A stretch of 9,940 nucleotides of DNA from Clostridia bacterium (GTDB lineage Bacteria; Bacillota; Clostridia; Oscillospirales; QAKW01), in assembly GCA_017442025.1 (NCBI GenBank), contig JAFSBD010000230.1, positions 1 to 9,940 of the forward strand, given 5' to 3'. The position numbers and the translations under genes are program-made. A model generated the notes under the pieces. The model searched no databases. It saw only the letters and a list, made by a program, of their open reading frames with translations, and had not been told where the DNA came from. This document shows, piece by piece, positions 1 through 7,039 of this stretch; positions within the stretch are counted from its first letter, which is position 1; the number at the start of each line of letters is the position of its first letter.

Positions 1-546
1 ATCCACATCATGGATATGCAGATCCTGACCCGCTCCGCCCGATAAGGAGCAATCCAGAAGCCAATCCTGCCATCCCCAATCGGGGCGGGGGCTGAGACGG
101 CGGAAGTTGGCGTTGATGATCCGACCGTATTTCTTACTATCGGCGATCTCTTTGAGGGCAACATATTCGTCCCAGAAACGAATCACCTGGCCGATCTGCA
201 CGCTGCAGCCGCATTCCTTGCTTTTGGCGATCAATTCCTCGCCTTCTTCGATGGTCAATGTAACCGGCTTTTCCACAAACAGATGATGAACCTTTTCCAT
301 TGCCGCCAATGCATATTTTGCATGAAGAAAGGTGGGCAGGCAAATATCGATCACATCCACATCCGCTTGCTCGATCAGCTCCATACCGTCGCCATAAATG
401 GCGGCGGTGGTTCCTTCAGCGAGGGCCTCGGCCTTTTCTTTGCGGATATCCGCAACCGCCGCAAGCTGAACCCCTTCTATATTTTTATAGCAGTTTGCAT
501 GCATCTGACCCATGAAACCGCATCCGATCAATCCTACTCTCAACAT
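1..546 (-). CDS. Gfo/Idh/MocA-family NAD(P)-dependent oxidoreductase (N-terminal 182 residues, cut by window edge)
   Basis: Probably a cytoplasmic dehydrogenase that oxidises a sugar or cyclic polyol (inositol, glucose or rhizopine type) with NAD(P). The visible part starts with a Rossmann nucleotide-binding motif, GLIGCGFMG at residues 5-13, followed by an acidic residue after the second strand (VADIRK, 32-37). The family EKP motif is at 92-94. The second domain begins with the GGAGQDLHIHD stretch at 170-180, where D175 and H179 match the D-x3-H catalytic pair of inositol dehydrogenase-like members. The C-terminal half lies beyond position 1. The start ATG overlaps the stop of the upstream isomerase gene by one base (TAATG), and GGGAGG about 8 bases upstream lies inside the end of that gene, so translation is probably coupled. 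The family call is firm; the substrate cannot be told. Confidence 0.93.
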   Translation of the reverse strand, partial: MLRVGLIGCGFMGQMHANCYKNIEGVQLAAVADIRKEKAEALAEGTTAAIYGDGMELIEQADVDVIDICLPTFLHAKYALAAMEKVHHLFVEKPVTLTIEEGEELIAKSKECGCSVQIGQVIRFWDEYVALKEIADSKKYGRIINANFRRLSPRPDWGWQDWLLDCSLSGGAGQDLHIHDVD

Positions 547-1388
547 TATTTTACCCTCCCTAAAATTCGATCCATTGCATTGGATGTATTATAGATAATC
601 GTTTCGGTATAGTGGGTGTAGTTGGGAATCATTTCCGCACTCACCCAGCCGTCATACCCAATAGATTTTAAAGCTTCCATAACTGCGGGATAATTGATAT
701 CGCCGGCCAGAAGGTCGACAAACCCGTGCAACCCGCCTGCGGCGACCCGATAGTCTTTAAAATGCACCTTCTTGATGCGATCGCCCAGAATGGAGATCCA
801 ATGCTCGGGATAGCCGTTGAACAAAATGTTGCCCACATCCAGATAACTACCGACATATTTGCTGCCTACCTTATCGATGAAATCCCGCATCTCCAAGGGA
901 GAGACCAAAAACTTATTCCAAACATTTTCAAGGCCGATCTCCACCTTGAACTGCTCGGCAGTCTCCTTCAGTTCCAGAATAGCCTCCAGGCTTCGGTTAT
1001 AGGCAGTTTCATAATCGATCACCTTGCCGGGCGCCGCAAACTCTGCGTTGACCGAGCCGGGGATCACCAGAATGCTTTCGCAACCGAGGATGCTTGCCGT
1101 CTCCAGATGCTTTTTAACGATATCCTTTGCCTTTTCGCGCACCGCGGCATCCTCATCGTTGAGCCAATAGTCCCAATAAAGGCCGCTGGCTACGCTATAC
1201 AATTCGATACCGTTTTCATTCGCCTTGCGTTTTACTTCCAGTAAATCTTTTTCTTTGGATTCCAGGGAAACTTCTCCTTTTTCATCCAGCGCTACCTCTA
1301 CGCCCTCAAATCCTGCTTTTTTTGCCAAAGCAAAATTCTTCTCCAGCGTGTCGGCGGGGAAAGACCAAATGCTGATTCCTTTTTTCAT
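546..1388 (-). CDS. Sugar phosphate isomerase/epimerase, xylose isomerase-like TIM barrel (280 aa)
   Basis: A member of the AP-endonuclease-2/xylose isomerase-like superfamily, resembling tagatose/ribulose 3-epimerases and UlaE-type enzymes. It probably interconverts keto-sugars or their phosphates with a divalent metal. The four expected metal or catalytic residues are visible: E154 (ENVWNK), D184 (DVGN), H209 (KVHFKDY) and E252 (SAEM). The GFEGVEV stretch near residues 27-33 is the first-strand signature. Length is normal for the family. I place the start at ATG 1388 rather than the in-frame GTG three bases upstream, because AAGGAGG lies 7 bases before the ATG and only 4 before the GTG. It is first in a two-gene operon with the downstream dehydrogenase and divergent from an AraC regulator, which suggests inducible sugar or polyol use. 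Substrate unknown; a myo-inositol-type pathway is possible. Confidence 0.93.
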   Translation of the reverse strand: MKKGISIWSFPADTLEKNFALAKKAGFEGVEVALDEKGEVSLESKEKDLLEVKRKANENGIELYSVASGLYWDYWLNDEDAAVREKAKDIVKKHLETASILGCESILVIPGSVNAEFAAPGKVIDYETAYNRSLEAILELKETAEQFKVEIGLENVWNKFLVSPLEMRDFIDKVGSKYVGSYLDVGNILFNGYPEHWISILGDRIKKVHFKDYRVAAGGLHGFVDLLAGDINYPAVMEALKSIGYDGWVSAEMIPNYTHYTETIIYNTSNAMDRILGRVK

Positions 1389-1400
1389 CACAGTACCTCC

Positions 1401-1429
1401 TTGATTTTATGTAGGGTTTCCTCTATAAT
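1401..1429 (+). promoter_or_regulatory. Sigma-A-type promoter of the AraC regulator gene
   Basis: TTGATT (1401-1406) and a perfect TATAAT (1424-1429) are separated by 17 bases on the plus strand. Transcription would start near 1436, leaving an untranslated leader of about 85 bases. The promoter lies over the leader and likely start region of the divergent isomerase operon, so the two directions may interfere. Confidence 0.7.
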
Positions 1430-1520
1430 AATTATGGACTGTGCAAGAAAAGAAAGATAGATATTTTTCGGTCCTAAATGTTCGATTTTGTCCACAATAA
1501 TTTCATCGTTGGAGATAAAT

Positions 1521-2402
1521 ATGAAAGATTCCTACATTAAAACCAGGATCCAGAATGTTCTGAATATTTCTAAAATCGTTACCATTCATTATTATGAATT
1601 CGACCGCAACTTCGCCTTCCATGGCGAATCCCATGATTTTTGGGAGATGGTCTATGTCGATAAGGGAACGGTAGAAATCAAGCGGGATGATGAATCGATC
1701 ACCTTAAACCAAGGGGAGATCGTCTTCCATTGTCCCAACGAATTTCATTCCATCAAAGCCCTGGATTCTTCGCCGAACTTTTTTGTTATTTCCTTTGTCT
1801 GCAACTCGCCGATGATGGAATATTTCAAAAAATATCAAACCACTTTAAATAAAAACTTCCGCGCCTTTATCTCTTCCATCTTAAAGGAATCGGAATCGAT
1901 CTATAACATCCCCAAAAACCATCCCAACCTGAAAAAACTCAAACGAAAAGAAGATGCTCCCTTTGGCGGAGAGCAACTGATTAAAACTTATTTGGAGCAA
2001 CTCTTGATCCTTTTGGTGCGGGATATCACCCAAAAGGGAAAGATCGATCTCTTTCCTTCCAAGGAAAGCATGGAAAACCATCTGGTTCTGGAGATCAAAA
2101 AATATATCGAAGAAAATGCAGAAAATACCATTCGGATTCCCGATATTTGCAAAACCTTCGGCTATAGCAAAAGCTATCTGAGCAAGTTATTCCGCTCCCA
2201 ATGCGGAGAGACCTTGGCGGGCTATACCATGCAGATCAAGATCAAACGCGCCAAGCAACTGATCCGCGAGGGCAATTTGAATTTCACGCAAATTTCCACC
2301 CGGCTCAATTTCGACAATCCTCGCTATTTTTCCTGCGTATTCAAAAGGATCACCGGAATGTCGCCCTCCGAATTCAAGCATTCGCTCCATTATAAGAATT
2401 AA
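1521..2402 (+). CDS. AraC-family transcriptional regulator with N-terminal cupin sensor (293 aa)
   Basis: A DNA-binding regulator, probably responding to a sugar. The N-terminal part (about residues 15-110) reads as a cupin-type AraC ligand domain, with a HESHDFWEMVYVDKG stretch and a later LNQGEIVFHCPNEFHS stretch as in many carbohydrate-responsive AraC proteins. The C-terminal domain (about 186-289) holds both helix-turn-helix units: IPDICKTFGYSKSYLSKLFR and the FTQISTRLNFDNPRYFSCVFKRITGMSPSEF region, which is the classic AraC signature. A TTG start further upstream at 1488 is open, but GGAG at 1511-1514, six bases before ATG 1521, points to the ATG. The divergent neighbours are a sugar isomerase and a dehydrogenase, the likely targets. 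The gene ends in a strong bidirectional terminator. The ligand is unknown. Confidence 0.95.
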   Translation: MKDSYIKTRIQNVLNISKIVTIHYYEFDRNFAFHGESHDFWEMVYVDKGTVEIKRDDESITLNQGEIVFHCPNEFHSIKALDSSPNFFVISFVCNSPMMEYFKKYQTTLNKNFRAFISSILKESESIYNIPKNHPNLKKLKRKEDAPFGGEQLIKTYLEQLLILLVRDITQKGKIDLFPSKESMENHLVLEIKKYIEENAENTIRIPDICKTFGYSKSYLSKLFRSQCGETLAGYTMQIKIKRAKQLIREGNLNFTQISTRLNFDNPRYFSCVFKRITGMSPSEFKHSLHYKN

Positions 2403-2434
2403 AAAACCGTAATGCATCAGCATTACGGTTTTTT
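2401..2434. terminator. Bidirectional intrinsic terminator
   Basis: A 9-bp perfect stem (CCGTAATGC 2407-2415 with GCATTACGG 2420-2428), loop ATCA, flanked by six A's on the left and six T's on the right. It gives a U-tract on both strands, so it ends both the AraC gene (plus) and the convergent membrane glycosyltransferase gene (minus), whose stop codon is at 2438-2440. Confidence 0.93.
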
Positions 2435-2437
2435 ATG

Positions 2438-4012
2438 TTATTCTGCGATAGGTTCTGCTTGGGGGGCTTCGGAAAGAGCCTTTCTCTTTTCCAAAATCTG
2501 ATCCTTGCGGGCGCGGAGCTTCTGCACCACCTGCCAGAGGGCATACATCGCAAAGGGGATCAAAACAAAAACAAAGGGATAAACATATTGGCTCTTGGCC
2601 TCCCAGAAGGTATGGAACAAAACCCCTCCCATCGAGAACATCAGGAACATTTCCCACCCGCAGAATTTTTTGCGGTTGAGGATCAAAAAGACCAGGGCAA
2701 AGCCCCAGAACACCATCGTTAAAAACTTGGAGAGGGCCGAAACGATATCCGATGCCCATGTTTCCCCATAAAGGGATTCGATCAAGGGTTCATATCGCCA
2801 TAGCTGCTGATTATCGTTGCCTCCATACCAAAGAGACTGATAAAGGGGCTCGCACCATTGGGAGATGGTCTTCACCAGGAAGAACCAGCCGGTCTTGGCG
2901 GGATCCTCCTTCATCTTCATTAGGTTTTCCCGCATCTTCAGCCGCCCTTCGGCGGCGGCAAGCTCGGCATCATAGCCGGAATCGGTATAGATATTCCAGT
3001 TTGTCCCGTCGTACCAGCCGGGGCAACGCATATTATTATCCAGATCGGTGCCCATAGCGATCCAAAGGATGGTGGGGCTGGCATTATCCAGCTTGGTTTC
3101 GGTTTTCGCCTCAAAGCCCGAGATCACCAGGCGGGTGGGAAGGATCAGGCAAAGCACCACCGCCACCAACGCCAGCAGGTTTTTAAGGTTGCCTTCCTTC
3201 TTAAAGAATTTCAGCATCAGGAATAAGGCGATGGCGATCACGCCGATCATATAGTTATTGCGCACCAATACCGCCGCCGCGCAGGCGAGGATCATCCCGA
3301 TCATATTGAGGAACCGCTCCTCCCGATCGTAGCGCAGGGCATGATAAAAGGCTAAGGTCATAAAGAAGAAGCCGGGGGTCAGGCCGTAGACGAACATGAA
3401 ATAGAAAAACTGGGGCAGAAAAGAAAAAGAGGCCAAAATCGTCATAATATTGACGCTCTTATTGGCAAAAAGGAGATTGGCGATCTTATAATAAAGATAG
3501 TTGATGCCGATAATGCATAAGAAGTTTGCAATATAGTTGGCATGGAAATTGGGGCTGAAACGCGCAATAATGCTGTTATAAAGAAGCAAGCCCAATTGAT
3601 GGGGGTAGCGATAGATATAGCCGCCCTCTTCAAACTCGGTATAGAACCCATCGATATAATCCAAGGCCGCCTCAAAAACGGTTTTTTGGTCGGCGTGCAG
3701 AGGGTCGGTACCGTTGAGCATCAGATAAACGGCAAAGATGCTAAATAGAACGGTCAGCCCCCAAAAGAGCTTCTTTTCGCTGATCTTAGCGGAAATGTTT
3801 TTGATAAACACCCCCGCCACCAGCAAAACCGCGCCCACCAGCAGGATCAGGAGGCCCGATTGCCAACTGGAAACAGCGGTTACCTTCTCCCAGGTATCAT
3901 AGGTTACGGTTGCGTTAAAGAAAAAGTTTAAAAGAAAAATCAGCCCGGTGATGCCGCAGGCAATGCCCCACATTGCGCTATGGCAAAAACGATATAGGAA
4001 CGGTTTTTGCAT
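2438..4012 (-). CDS. Polytopic membrane glycosyltransferase, GT-C/GT39-like (524 aa)
   Basis: An integral membrane protein, probably transferring a sugar from a polyprenyl-phosphate donor to an envelope acceptor outside the cell. About ten hydrophobic segments are visible, the first three at roughly residues 8-32, 50-70 and 80-100. After the third comes an extracytoplasmic stretch with HAD (D108), a candidate for the GT-C catalytic aspartate, followed by YPHQLG at about 136-141. A soluble region of about 110 residues (roughly 300-410) with GTDLDNNMRCPGWYDG precedes the last segments. The C-terminal FWEAKSQYVYPF stretch (469-480) recalls Firmicutes GT39-like proteins. The tail is charged and cytoplasmic. 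I choose ATG 4012 over ATG 4036 because GAGGGGG sits 7 bases upstream of it. It stands alone between a promoter and a terminator. Substrate unknown; the family assignment is by pattern only. Confidence 0.8.
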   Translation of the reverse strand: MQKPFLYRFCHSAMWGIACGITGLIFLLNFFFNATVTYDTWEKVTAVSSWQSGLLILLVGAVLLVAGVFIKNISAKISEKKLFWGLTVLFSIFAVYLMLNGTDPLHADQKTVFEAALDYIDGFYTEFEEGGYIYRYPHQLGLLLYNSIIARFSPNFHANYIANFLCIIGINYLYYKIANLLFANKSVNIMTILASFSFLPQFFYFMFVYGLTPGFFFMTLAFYHALRYDREERFLNMIGMILACAAAVLVRNNYMIGVIAIALFLMLKFFKKEGNLKNLLALVAVVLCLILPTRLVISGFEAKTETKLDNASPTILWIAMGTDLDNNMRCPGWYDGTNWNIYTDSGYDAELAAAEGRLKMRENLMKMKEDPAKTGWFFLVKTISQWCEPLYQSLWYGGNDNQQLWRYEPLIESLYGETWASDIVSALSKFLTMVFWGFALVFLILNRKKFCGWEMFLMFSMGGVLFHTFWEAKSQYVYPFVFVLIPFAMYALWQVVQKLRARKDQILEKRKALSEAPQAEPIAE

Positions 4013-4047
4013 ATTCAGTCCCCCTCTTTTAATCATTAATAAATATC

Positions 4048-4076
4048 ATTTTACTCTTCTGTTATTCAATTGTCAA
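4048..4076 (-). promoter_or_regulatory. Sigma-A promoter of the membrane glycosyltransferase gene
   Basis: On the minus strand, a perfect TTGACA (4071-4076) and TAAAAT (4048-4053) are 17 bases apart. Predicted start is near 4041, giving a leader of about 30 bases before ATG 4012. This position favours the ATG at 4012, since the alternative ATG at 4036 would lie almost at the transcript start. Confidence 0.8.
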
Positions 4077-4088
4077 TCATGTAGGCGG

Positions 4089-4117
4089 TTGAATTTTACC
4101 CAAAAATATGGTATAAT
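4089..4117 (+). promoter_or_regulatory. Sigma-A extended -10 promoter of the acyl-ACP thioesterase gene
   Basis: TTGAAT (4089-4094), a 17-base spacer and a perfect TATAAT (4112-4117) preceded by TGG, which is an extended -10. Its -35 lies only about 12 bases from the -35 of the divergent glycosyltransferase promoter, so the two are back to back. Confidence 0.82.
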
Positions 4118-4142
4118 CCATCCCGATAAAGGAGTGCAATAC

Positions 4143-4853
4143 ATGAAATATCAGATCCATAAAACCATCACCCCCGCTTGCATCGATGCTATGGGGAATA
4201 TCCGCCCCCGCGCGGTATTAGCCCTTTTTCAGGATGCGGCAGGTACCCATGCTGAGGCTTTGGGGGTGGGCTTTGAAGCTTTGCTGAAAAAGAATCTGCT
4301 CTGGGTGGTTACTCAGATCCGCTATCGGGTTTTAAAACCGATCGGCGAGGAGCAGGAGATTACCGTTGAAACCTGGCCGCTCCCGCCCAACCGACTGGGC
4401 TTTGAGCGTTGCTACCGCCTTTTGGATGCCCAAGGGAAACTTCTGATCGAAGGCACCTCCAATTGGGTGGTAATGGATACCCAAACCCGCAAGATGGCGG
4501 CGGCAGGCGATCTCTATCCCCCCATGGAATTCTGCCTCGATAAAACCTTCGAAGACCGCGCCCGCCGCATCAAGGATTTTGAGGCCGCCGCGGCGGCCTG
4601 CACCATCACCCCCGACCCTTCCCTGATCGATGGCAACGGCCATGTGAATAATACCCACTACGCATCCTTTGCCGAAACTGCTTTGGGCGGGCATCAAGCA
4701 ATAATCCGCGCCTTTCAGATTGATTTTCTCCATGAGGTGCTGCAAGGCCAGCCCCTTTCCCTCTTCTGCGCCAAAGAAGAAAATTCCGCTTTGGTGAAGG
4801 GCGAAGCGGCCGACGGCACGCGGATGTTTGCCTGCTCCTTCCTTTATGAATAA
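4143..4853 (+). CDS. Acyl-ACP thioesterase, FatA/FatB-like double hotdog (236 aa)
   Basis: Hydrolyses acyl-ACP to free fatty acid and ACP in the cytoplasm, setting chain length or fatty acid release. Two hotdog domains can be seen. The first covers about residues 1-125, with an N-terminal DAMGNIRPRAVLALFQDAAGTHAEALG helix region, LLWVVTQIRYRV and a strand with GTSNWVVMD. The second covers about 150-236 and contains DGNGHVNNTHYASF at 163-176, the conserved D-x-N-x-H-VNN-x2-Y active-site motif, with E178 just after it. Length fits bacterial members. ATG 4143 is preceded by AAAGGAG at good spacing and by its own promoter, so the longer reading frame open upstream is not used. Its stop lies just before the spoVAD hairpin. 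Whether it belongs functionally with the spore genes is unclear. Confidence 0.93.
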   Translation: MKYQIHKTITPACIDAMGNIRPRAVLALFQDAAGTHAEALGVGFEALLKKNLLWVVTQIRYRVLKPIGEEQEITVETWPLPPNRLGFERCYRLLDAQGKLLIEGTSNWVVMDTQTRKMAAAGDLYPPMEFCLDKTFEDRARRIKDFEAAAAACTITPDPSLIDGNGHVNNTHYASFAETALGGHQAIIRAFQIDFLHEVLQGQPLSLFCAKEENSALVKGEAADGTRMFACSFLYE

Positions 4854-4876
4854 AAAATCCCTTTTTGCAAATATTA
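4847..4876 (+). promoter_or_regulatory. Candidate sigma-G (forespore) promoter for spoVAD-spoVAE
   Basis: TGAATA (4847-4852) matches the Bacillus subtilis sigma-G -35 consensus in all six bases. After exactly 17 bases comes AATATTA (4870-4876), five of seven bases like CATACTA. spoVA operons are known sigma-G targets. The -35 overlaps the thioesterase stop codon (GAA TAA), so chance is possible. The predicted start, about 4882-4884, falls in the loop of the hairpin at 4859-4900. Confidence 0.42.
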
Positions 4877-4909
4877 ACCACATGATATTTGCAAAAGGGG
4901 TTTTCTTTT
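4859..4909 (+). terminator. Terminator-like hairpin whose 3' arm carries the spoVAD ribosome site
   Basis: A 16-bp stem with one G-T pair: CCCTTTTTGCAAATAT (4859-4874) pairs with ATATTTGCAAAAGGGG (4885-4900), loop of ten bases, then TTTTCTTTT. It has the form of an intrinsic terminator for the thioesterase transcript. The AAAAGGGG at the end of the 3' arm is also the only ribosome site in front of the spoVAD ATG at 4910, nine bases away. A read-through transcript would therefore mask that site. Confidence 0.75.
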
Positions 4910-5926
4910 ATGGCGATCAAAAAGGGGCGTTATGCCTTTGAATTTGAAAAAAAGATCTATATCAACGGCTACGGCAACATTGCCGGTGCCAAAGAACAGC
5001 AAGGTCCGCTGGGCAAGCTCTTTGACCAGATCGAGCCCGATCTCTATTGCGGCAAAAAGACAATGGAGCAGGCGGAGGTCTATCTCCAGCAGACCGCCCT
5101 GCAAAACGCCCTCAAAAGGGCGGGCGTCAAGCGGGAGGAGCTGGACCTGGTGGGGGCAGGAGATCTTCTCAACCAATGCATCAGCTCGGCCTATAGCTTT
5201 CGGGATAGCAACGTTCCCTATATCGGGCTCTACGGTGCCTGCTCCACCATGGCGCTCTCCACCTTGATTGCCGCCCTCTCCTTAGAGGCGGGGGTCTCCA
5301 AAAAGGCCGCCGCCTTTACCTCCTCCCATTTCGGCACCGCCGAGCGGCAATACCGCTTCCCCTTGGAATACGGCGGTCAGCGGCCGCCCGCCGCCCAACA
5401 TACCGTTACCGCTTCGGGCGCGGTGATCTTAGGGGATCAAAAAAGCGCCATCCGCCTCCATGGCGGAGCCTTCGGCAGCATCCAGGATCCGGGGGTAACC
5501 GACCAAAATAACATGGGCGGGGCCATGGCACCCGCCGCCTTGAAATTAATTCTGGACTACCTGCGGGAGACAAAGACCAAGCCCTCCGACTACGACCTGA
5601 TCTTAACCGGCGATCTGGGCGCCATCGGCGCGGAGGTGGTGGTGGATCTGGCGCAAAAAGGCGGTGTAGATCTACACCGCAACTATCAGGATTGCGGTCT
5701 TTTGATCTACGACCGCCAAAAGCAGGATATGCATGCCGGCGGGAGCGGATGCGGCTGCAGCGCGGCGGTTTTGACCGCCTATGTTTTGCCCCAAATGGAG
5801 CAGGGCAAGCTGAAAAACGTCCTCTTTTTATCCACCGGCGCGTTGATGAGCCCCCTTTCGATCATGCAAGGGGAGTCCATCCCCTCCATCGCCCATCTGA
5901 TCCATCTGAAAGGAGAAAAAGCATGA
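4910..5926 (+). CDS. spoVAD: Stage V sporulation protein AD (338 aa)
   Basis: Part of the SpoVA apparatus that moves dipicolinic acid (DPA) into the forespore during sporulation and out during germination. SpoVAD is the soluble, thiolase-fold subunit that binds DPA in Bacillus. Typical signatures are all present: GLYGACSTM at 106-114 with C111 at the usual thiolase-like cysteine position, SSHFGTAERQ and FPLEYGGQRPP at about 138-160, and HAGGSGCGCSA at 275-285. The usual SHFC cysteine reads glycine here (G142), a small variation. Full length for the family. A TTG start at 4889 is open in frame, but ATG 4910 is the family N-terminus and has AAGGGG nine bases upstream, within the hairpin. The last four bases overlap spoVAE (ATGA). 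Unlike the usual order, no spoVAC lies upstream; an acyl-ACP thioesterase gene does. Confidence 0.97.
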   Translation: MAIKKGRYAFEFEKKIYINGYGNIAGAKEQQGPLGKLFDQIEPDLYCGKKTMEQAEVYLQQTALQNALKRAGVKREELDLVGAGDLLNQCISSAYSFRDSNVPYIGLYGACSTMALSTLIAALSLEAGVSKKAAAFTSSHFGTAERQYRFPLEYGGQRPPAAQHTVTASGAVILGDQKSAIRLHGGAFGSIQDPGVTDQNNMGGAMAPAALKLILDYLRETKTKPSDYDLILTGDLGAIGAEVVVDLAQKGGVDLHRNYQDCGLLIYDRQKQDMHAGGSGCGCSAAVLTAYVLPQMEQGKLKNVLFLSTGALMSPLSIMQGESIPSIAHLIHLKGEKA

Positions 5927-6276
5927 TCTATCTGAAGGTATTTTTAGTGGGTGGACTGCTTTGCCTGCTGGCGCAGATCCTCATTGATAAAACCAACTGG
6001 ACGCCCGCAAGGATCGTTGTCCTTTATGTTGTTGGCGGCGTGGTGCTGACCGCGCTGGGTATTTATGATAAAATTGTTGATTTTGGCGCGGCAGGTGCCA
6101 CCATCCCCCTCACCGGCTTTGGCTATTCCCTGGCCAAGGGAGTGGAGCAGGCGGTGGACCACTACGGCCTGCTGGGTGCCTTCCTCGGGGGCCTGCGCGC
6201 CACCGCGGGCGGCATCGCCGCCGCCATCGGCTTCGGCATCCTCTTCGCCTGCTTTGTTAAACCCCGCGATAAATAA
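5923..6276 (+). CDS. spoVAE: Stage V sporulation protein AE (117 aa)
   Basis: A small inner-membrane subunit of the spore DPA channel, acting with SpoVAC and SpoVAD. It is hydrophobic, with about four membrane segments: residues 3-20, 29-46, a re-entrant glycine/proline stretch AGATIPLTGFGYSLAKGV at about 57-74, and 82-110. That stretch and the FLGGLRATAGGIAAAIGFG region are characteristic of SpoVAE. The start ATG overlaps the spoVAD stop as ATGA, and AAAGGAG lies seven bases upstream inside spoVAD, so the two genes are translationally coupled. Length matches the family. A strong terminator follows directly. Confidence 0.96.
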   Translation: MIYLKVFLVGGLLCLLAQILIDKTNWTPARIVVLYVVGGVVLTALGIYDKIVDFGAAGATIPLTGFGYSLAKGVEQAVDHYGLLGAFLGGLRATAGGIAAAIGFGILFACFVKPRDK

Positions 6277-6316
6277 AAAATCAGCCTTGAGCCATATGGC
6301 TCAAGGCTGTTCTTTT
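6275..6316. terminator. Bidirectional intrinsic terminator after spoVAE and the lipoprotein gene
   Basis: A perfect 12-bp stem, CAGCCTTGAGCC (6282-6293) with GGCTCAAGGCTG (6298-6309), loop ATAT. On the plus strand it is followed by TTCTTTT. On the minus strand the six A's at 6275-6280 give a U-tract. It separates the convergent spoVA and ABC transporter operons. Confidence 0.93.
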
Positions 6317-7034
6317 AATAAACGAAGGAATAGGTTTCGTAGGCATACATGATCTCATCAAAAACGGAATTCAATTCAACGGGAACCCGATAACAGTAGC
6401 TTTCATAGTTCTCTTCCTCAACGAAATAATATTCTTCGTTTCTTTTCAGGATATATCCATAATCCTTGCGGAATATCTCGCCCTCACTATAGCAAGTAAT
6501 ATAAGGAGAACTAAACAACGAATCGGTATCGATATCAGACCGCAAGGTTTCATCACCGGCCACACGCTCGATGGCATTGATCTGCTCCTTGGTCAGTTCA
6601 TAAACCTTATCTTTTTCAGTTTCGTCATCATAATATTCATAGATATAGCGGGTAAATACCACGCCTTTTTGATATTCCTCCACAACCGCATCATAATAAT
6701 CACTGCGGCAGTAGTATCCCCCTTCATAAGGGAGGGTCTGATCCTGCAAAAGGATCTCCTTTTTATTCATGAGAAAGGACGATCCGGTCTGCGCGAGCAA
6801 AACAGGGACATCCTTTGTTGTTACAAAGATCTGTTGCCAGCCATCTATATTAAACCGGTCATCCGCATAGGGAAGCTTCTTATATTCCTTCCCGTTGAGT
6901 TGGATCACCATCTGGCCTTCATCCGCCCAGATTCCATGGGTTTTGCGCAGTTCCTTAATATTGACACAGCCGGTAGCAACCAAGCAGATGGCAAGCAGCA
7001 ATATTGCCGCAATAATTTTCTTACATTTTTTCAT
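6315..7034 (-). CDS. Putative lipoprotein of unknown function (239 aa)
   Basis: I do not recognise the family. The N-terminus is a lipoprotein signal: basic MKKCKK, a hydrophobic core at about 7-19, then ATGC with C23 as the lipid-modified cysteine. The alanine at -3 is less usual than leucine. The mature part, about 216 residues, is secreted, acidic and very rich in tyrosine (YYCRSDYYD, YIYEYYDDE, EEYYFVEEENYESYCY), has mixed strand-like character and no further membrane segment. It starts five bases after the permease gene with GGAG eight bases upstream, so it is the last gene of the GntR-ABC operon. An accessory or substrate-contacting role beside the ABC transporter is inferred only from this position. 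Confidence 0.8.
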   Translation of the reverse strand: MKKCKKIIAAILLLAICLVATGCVNIKELRKTHGIWADEGQMVIQLNGKEYKKLPYADDRFNIDGWQQIFVTTKDVPVLLAQTGSSFLMNKKEILLQDQTLPYEGGYYCRSDYYDAVVEEYQKGVVFTRYIYEYYDDETEKDKVYELTKEQINAIERVAGDETLRSDIDTDSLFSSPYITCYSEGEIFRKDYGYILKRNEEYYFVEEENYESYCYRVPVELNSVFDEIMYAYETYSFVY

Positions 7035-7039
7035 AGCAA

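Noticed and set aside
726..1244. A 172-codon open frame on the plus strand inside the isomerase gene
   Set aside because: It lies opposite a protein with clear family motifs, has no ribosome site, and its translation shows no domain. It is a shadow of the coding strand.
1464..1493. Possible AraC half-sites as a firm operator
   Set aside because: The two stretches agree at only about half of their positions beyond the shared GTCC, so they are mentioned only as a weak lead and not listed as a feature.
3948..4142. N-terminal extension of the acyl-ACP thioesterase
   Set aside because: It would run through both divergent promoters and the start of the glycosyltransferase gene; ATG 4143 has its own promoter and AAAGGAG.
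4332..4883. A 183-codon open frame on the minus strand across the thioesterase gene
   Set aside because: The plus-strand gene has the active-site motif, a promoter and a ribosome site. The reverse frame is composition-driven and has no recognisable features.
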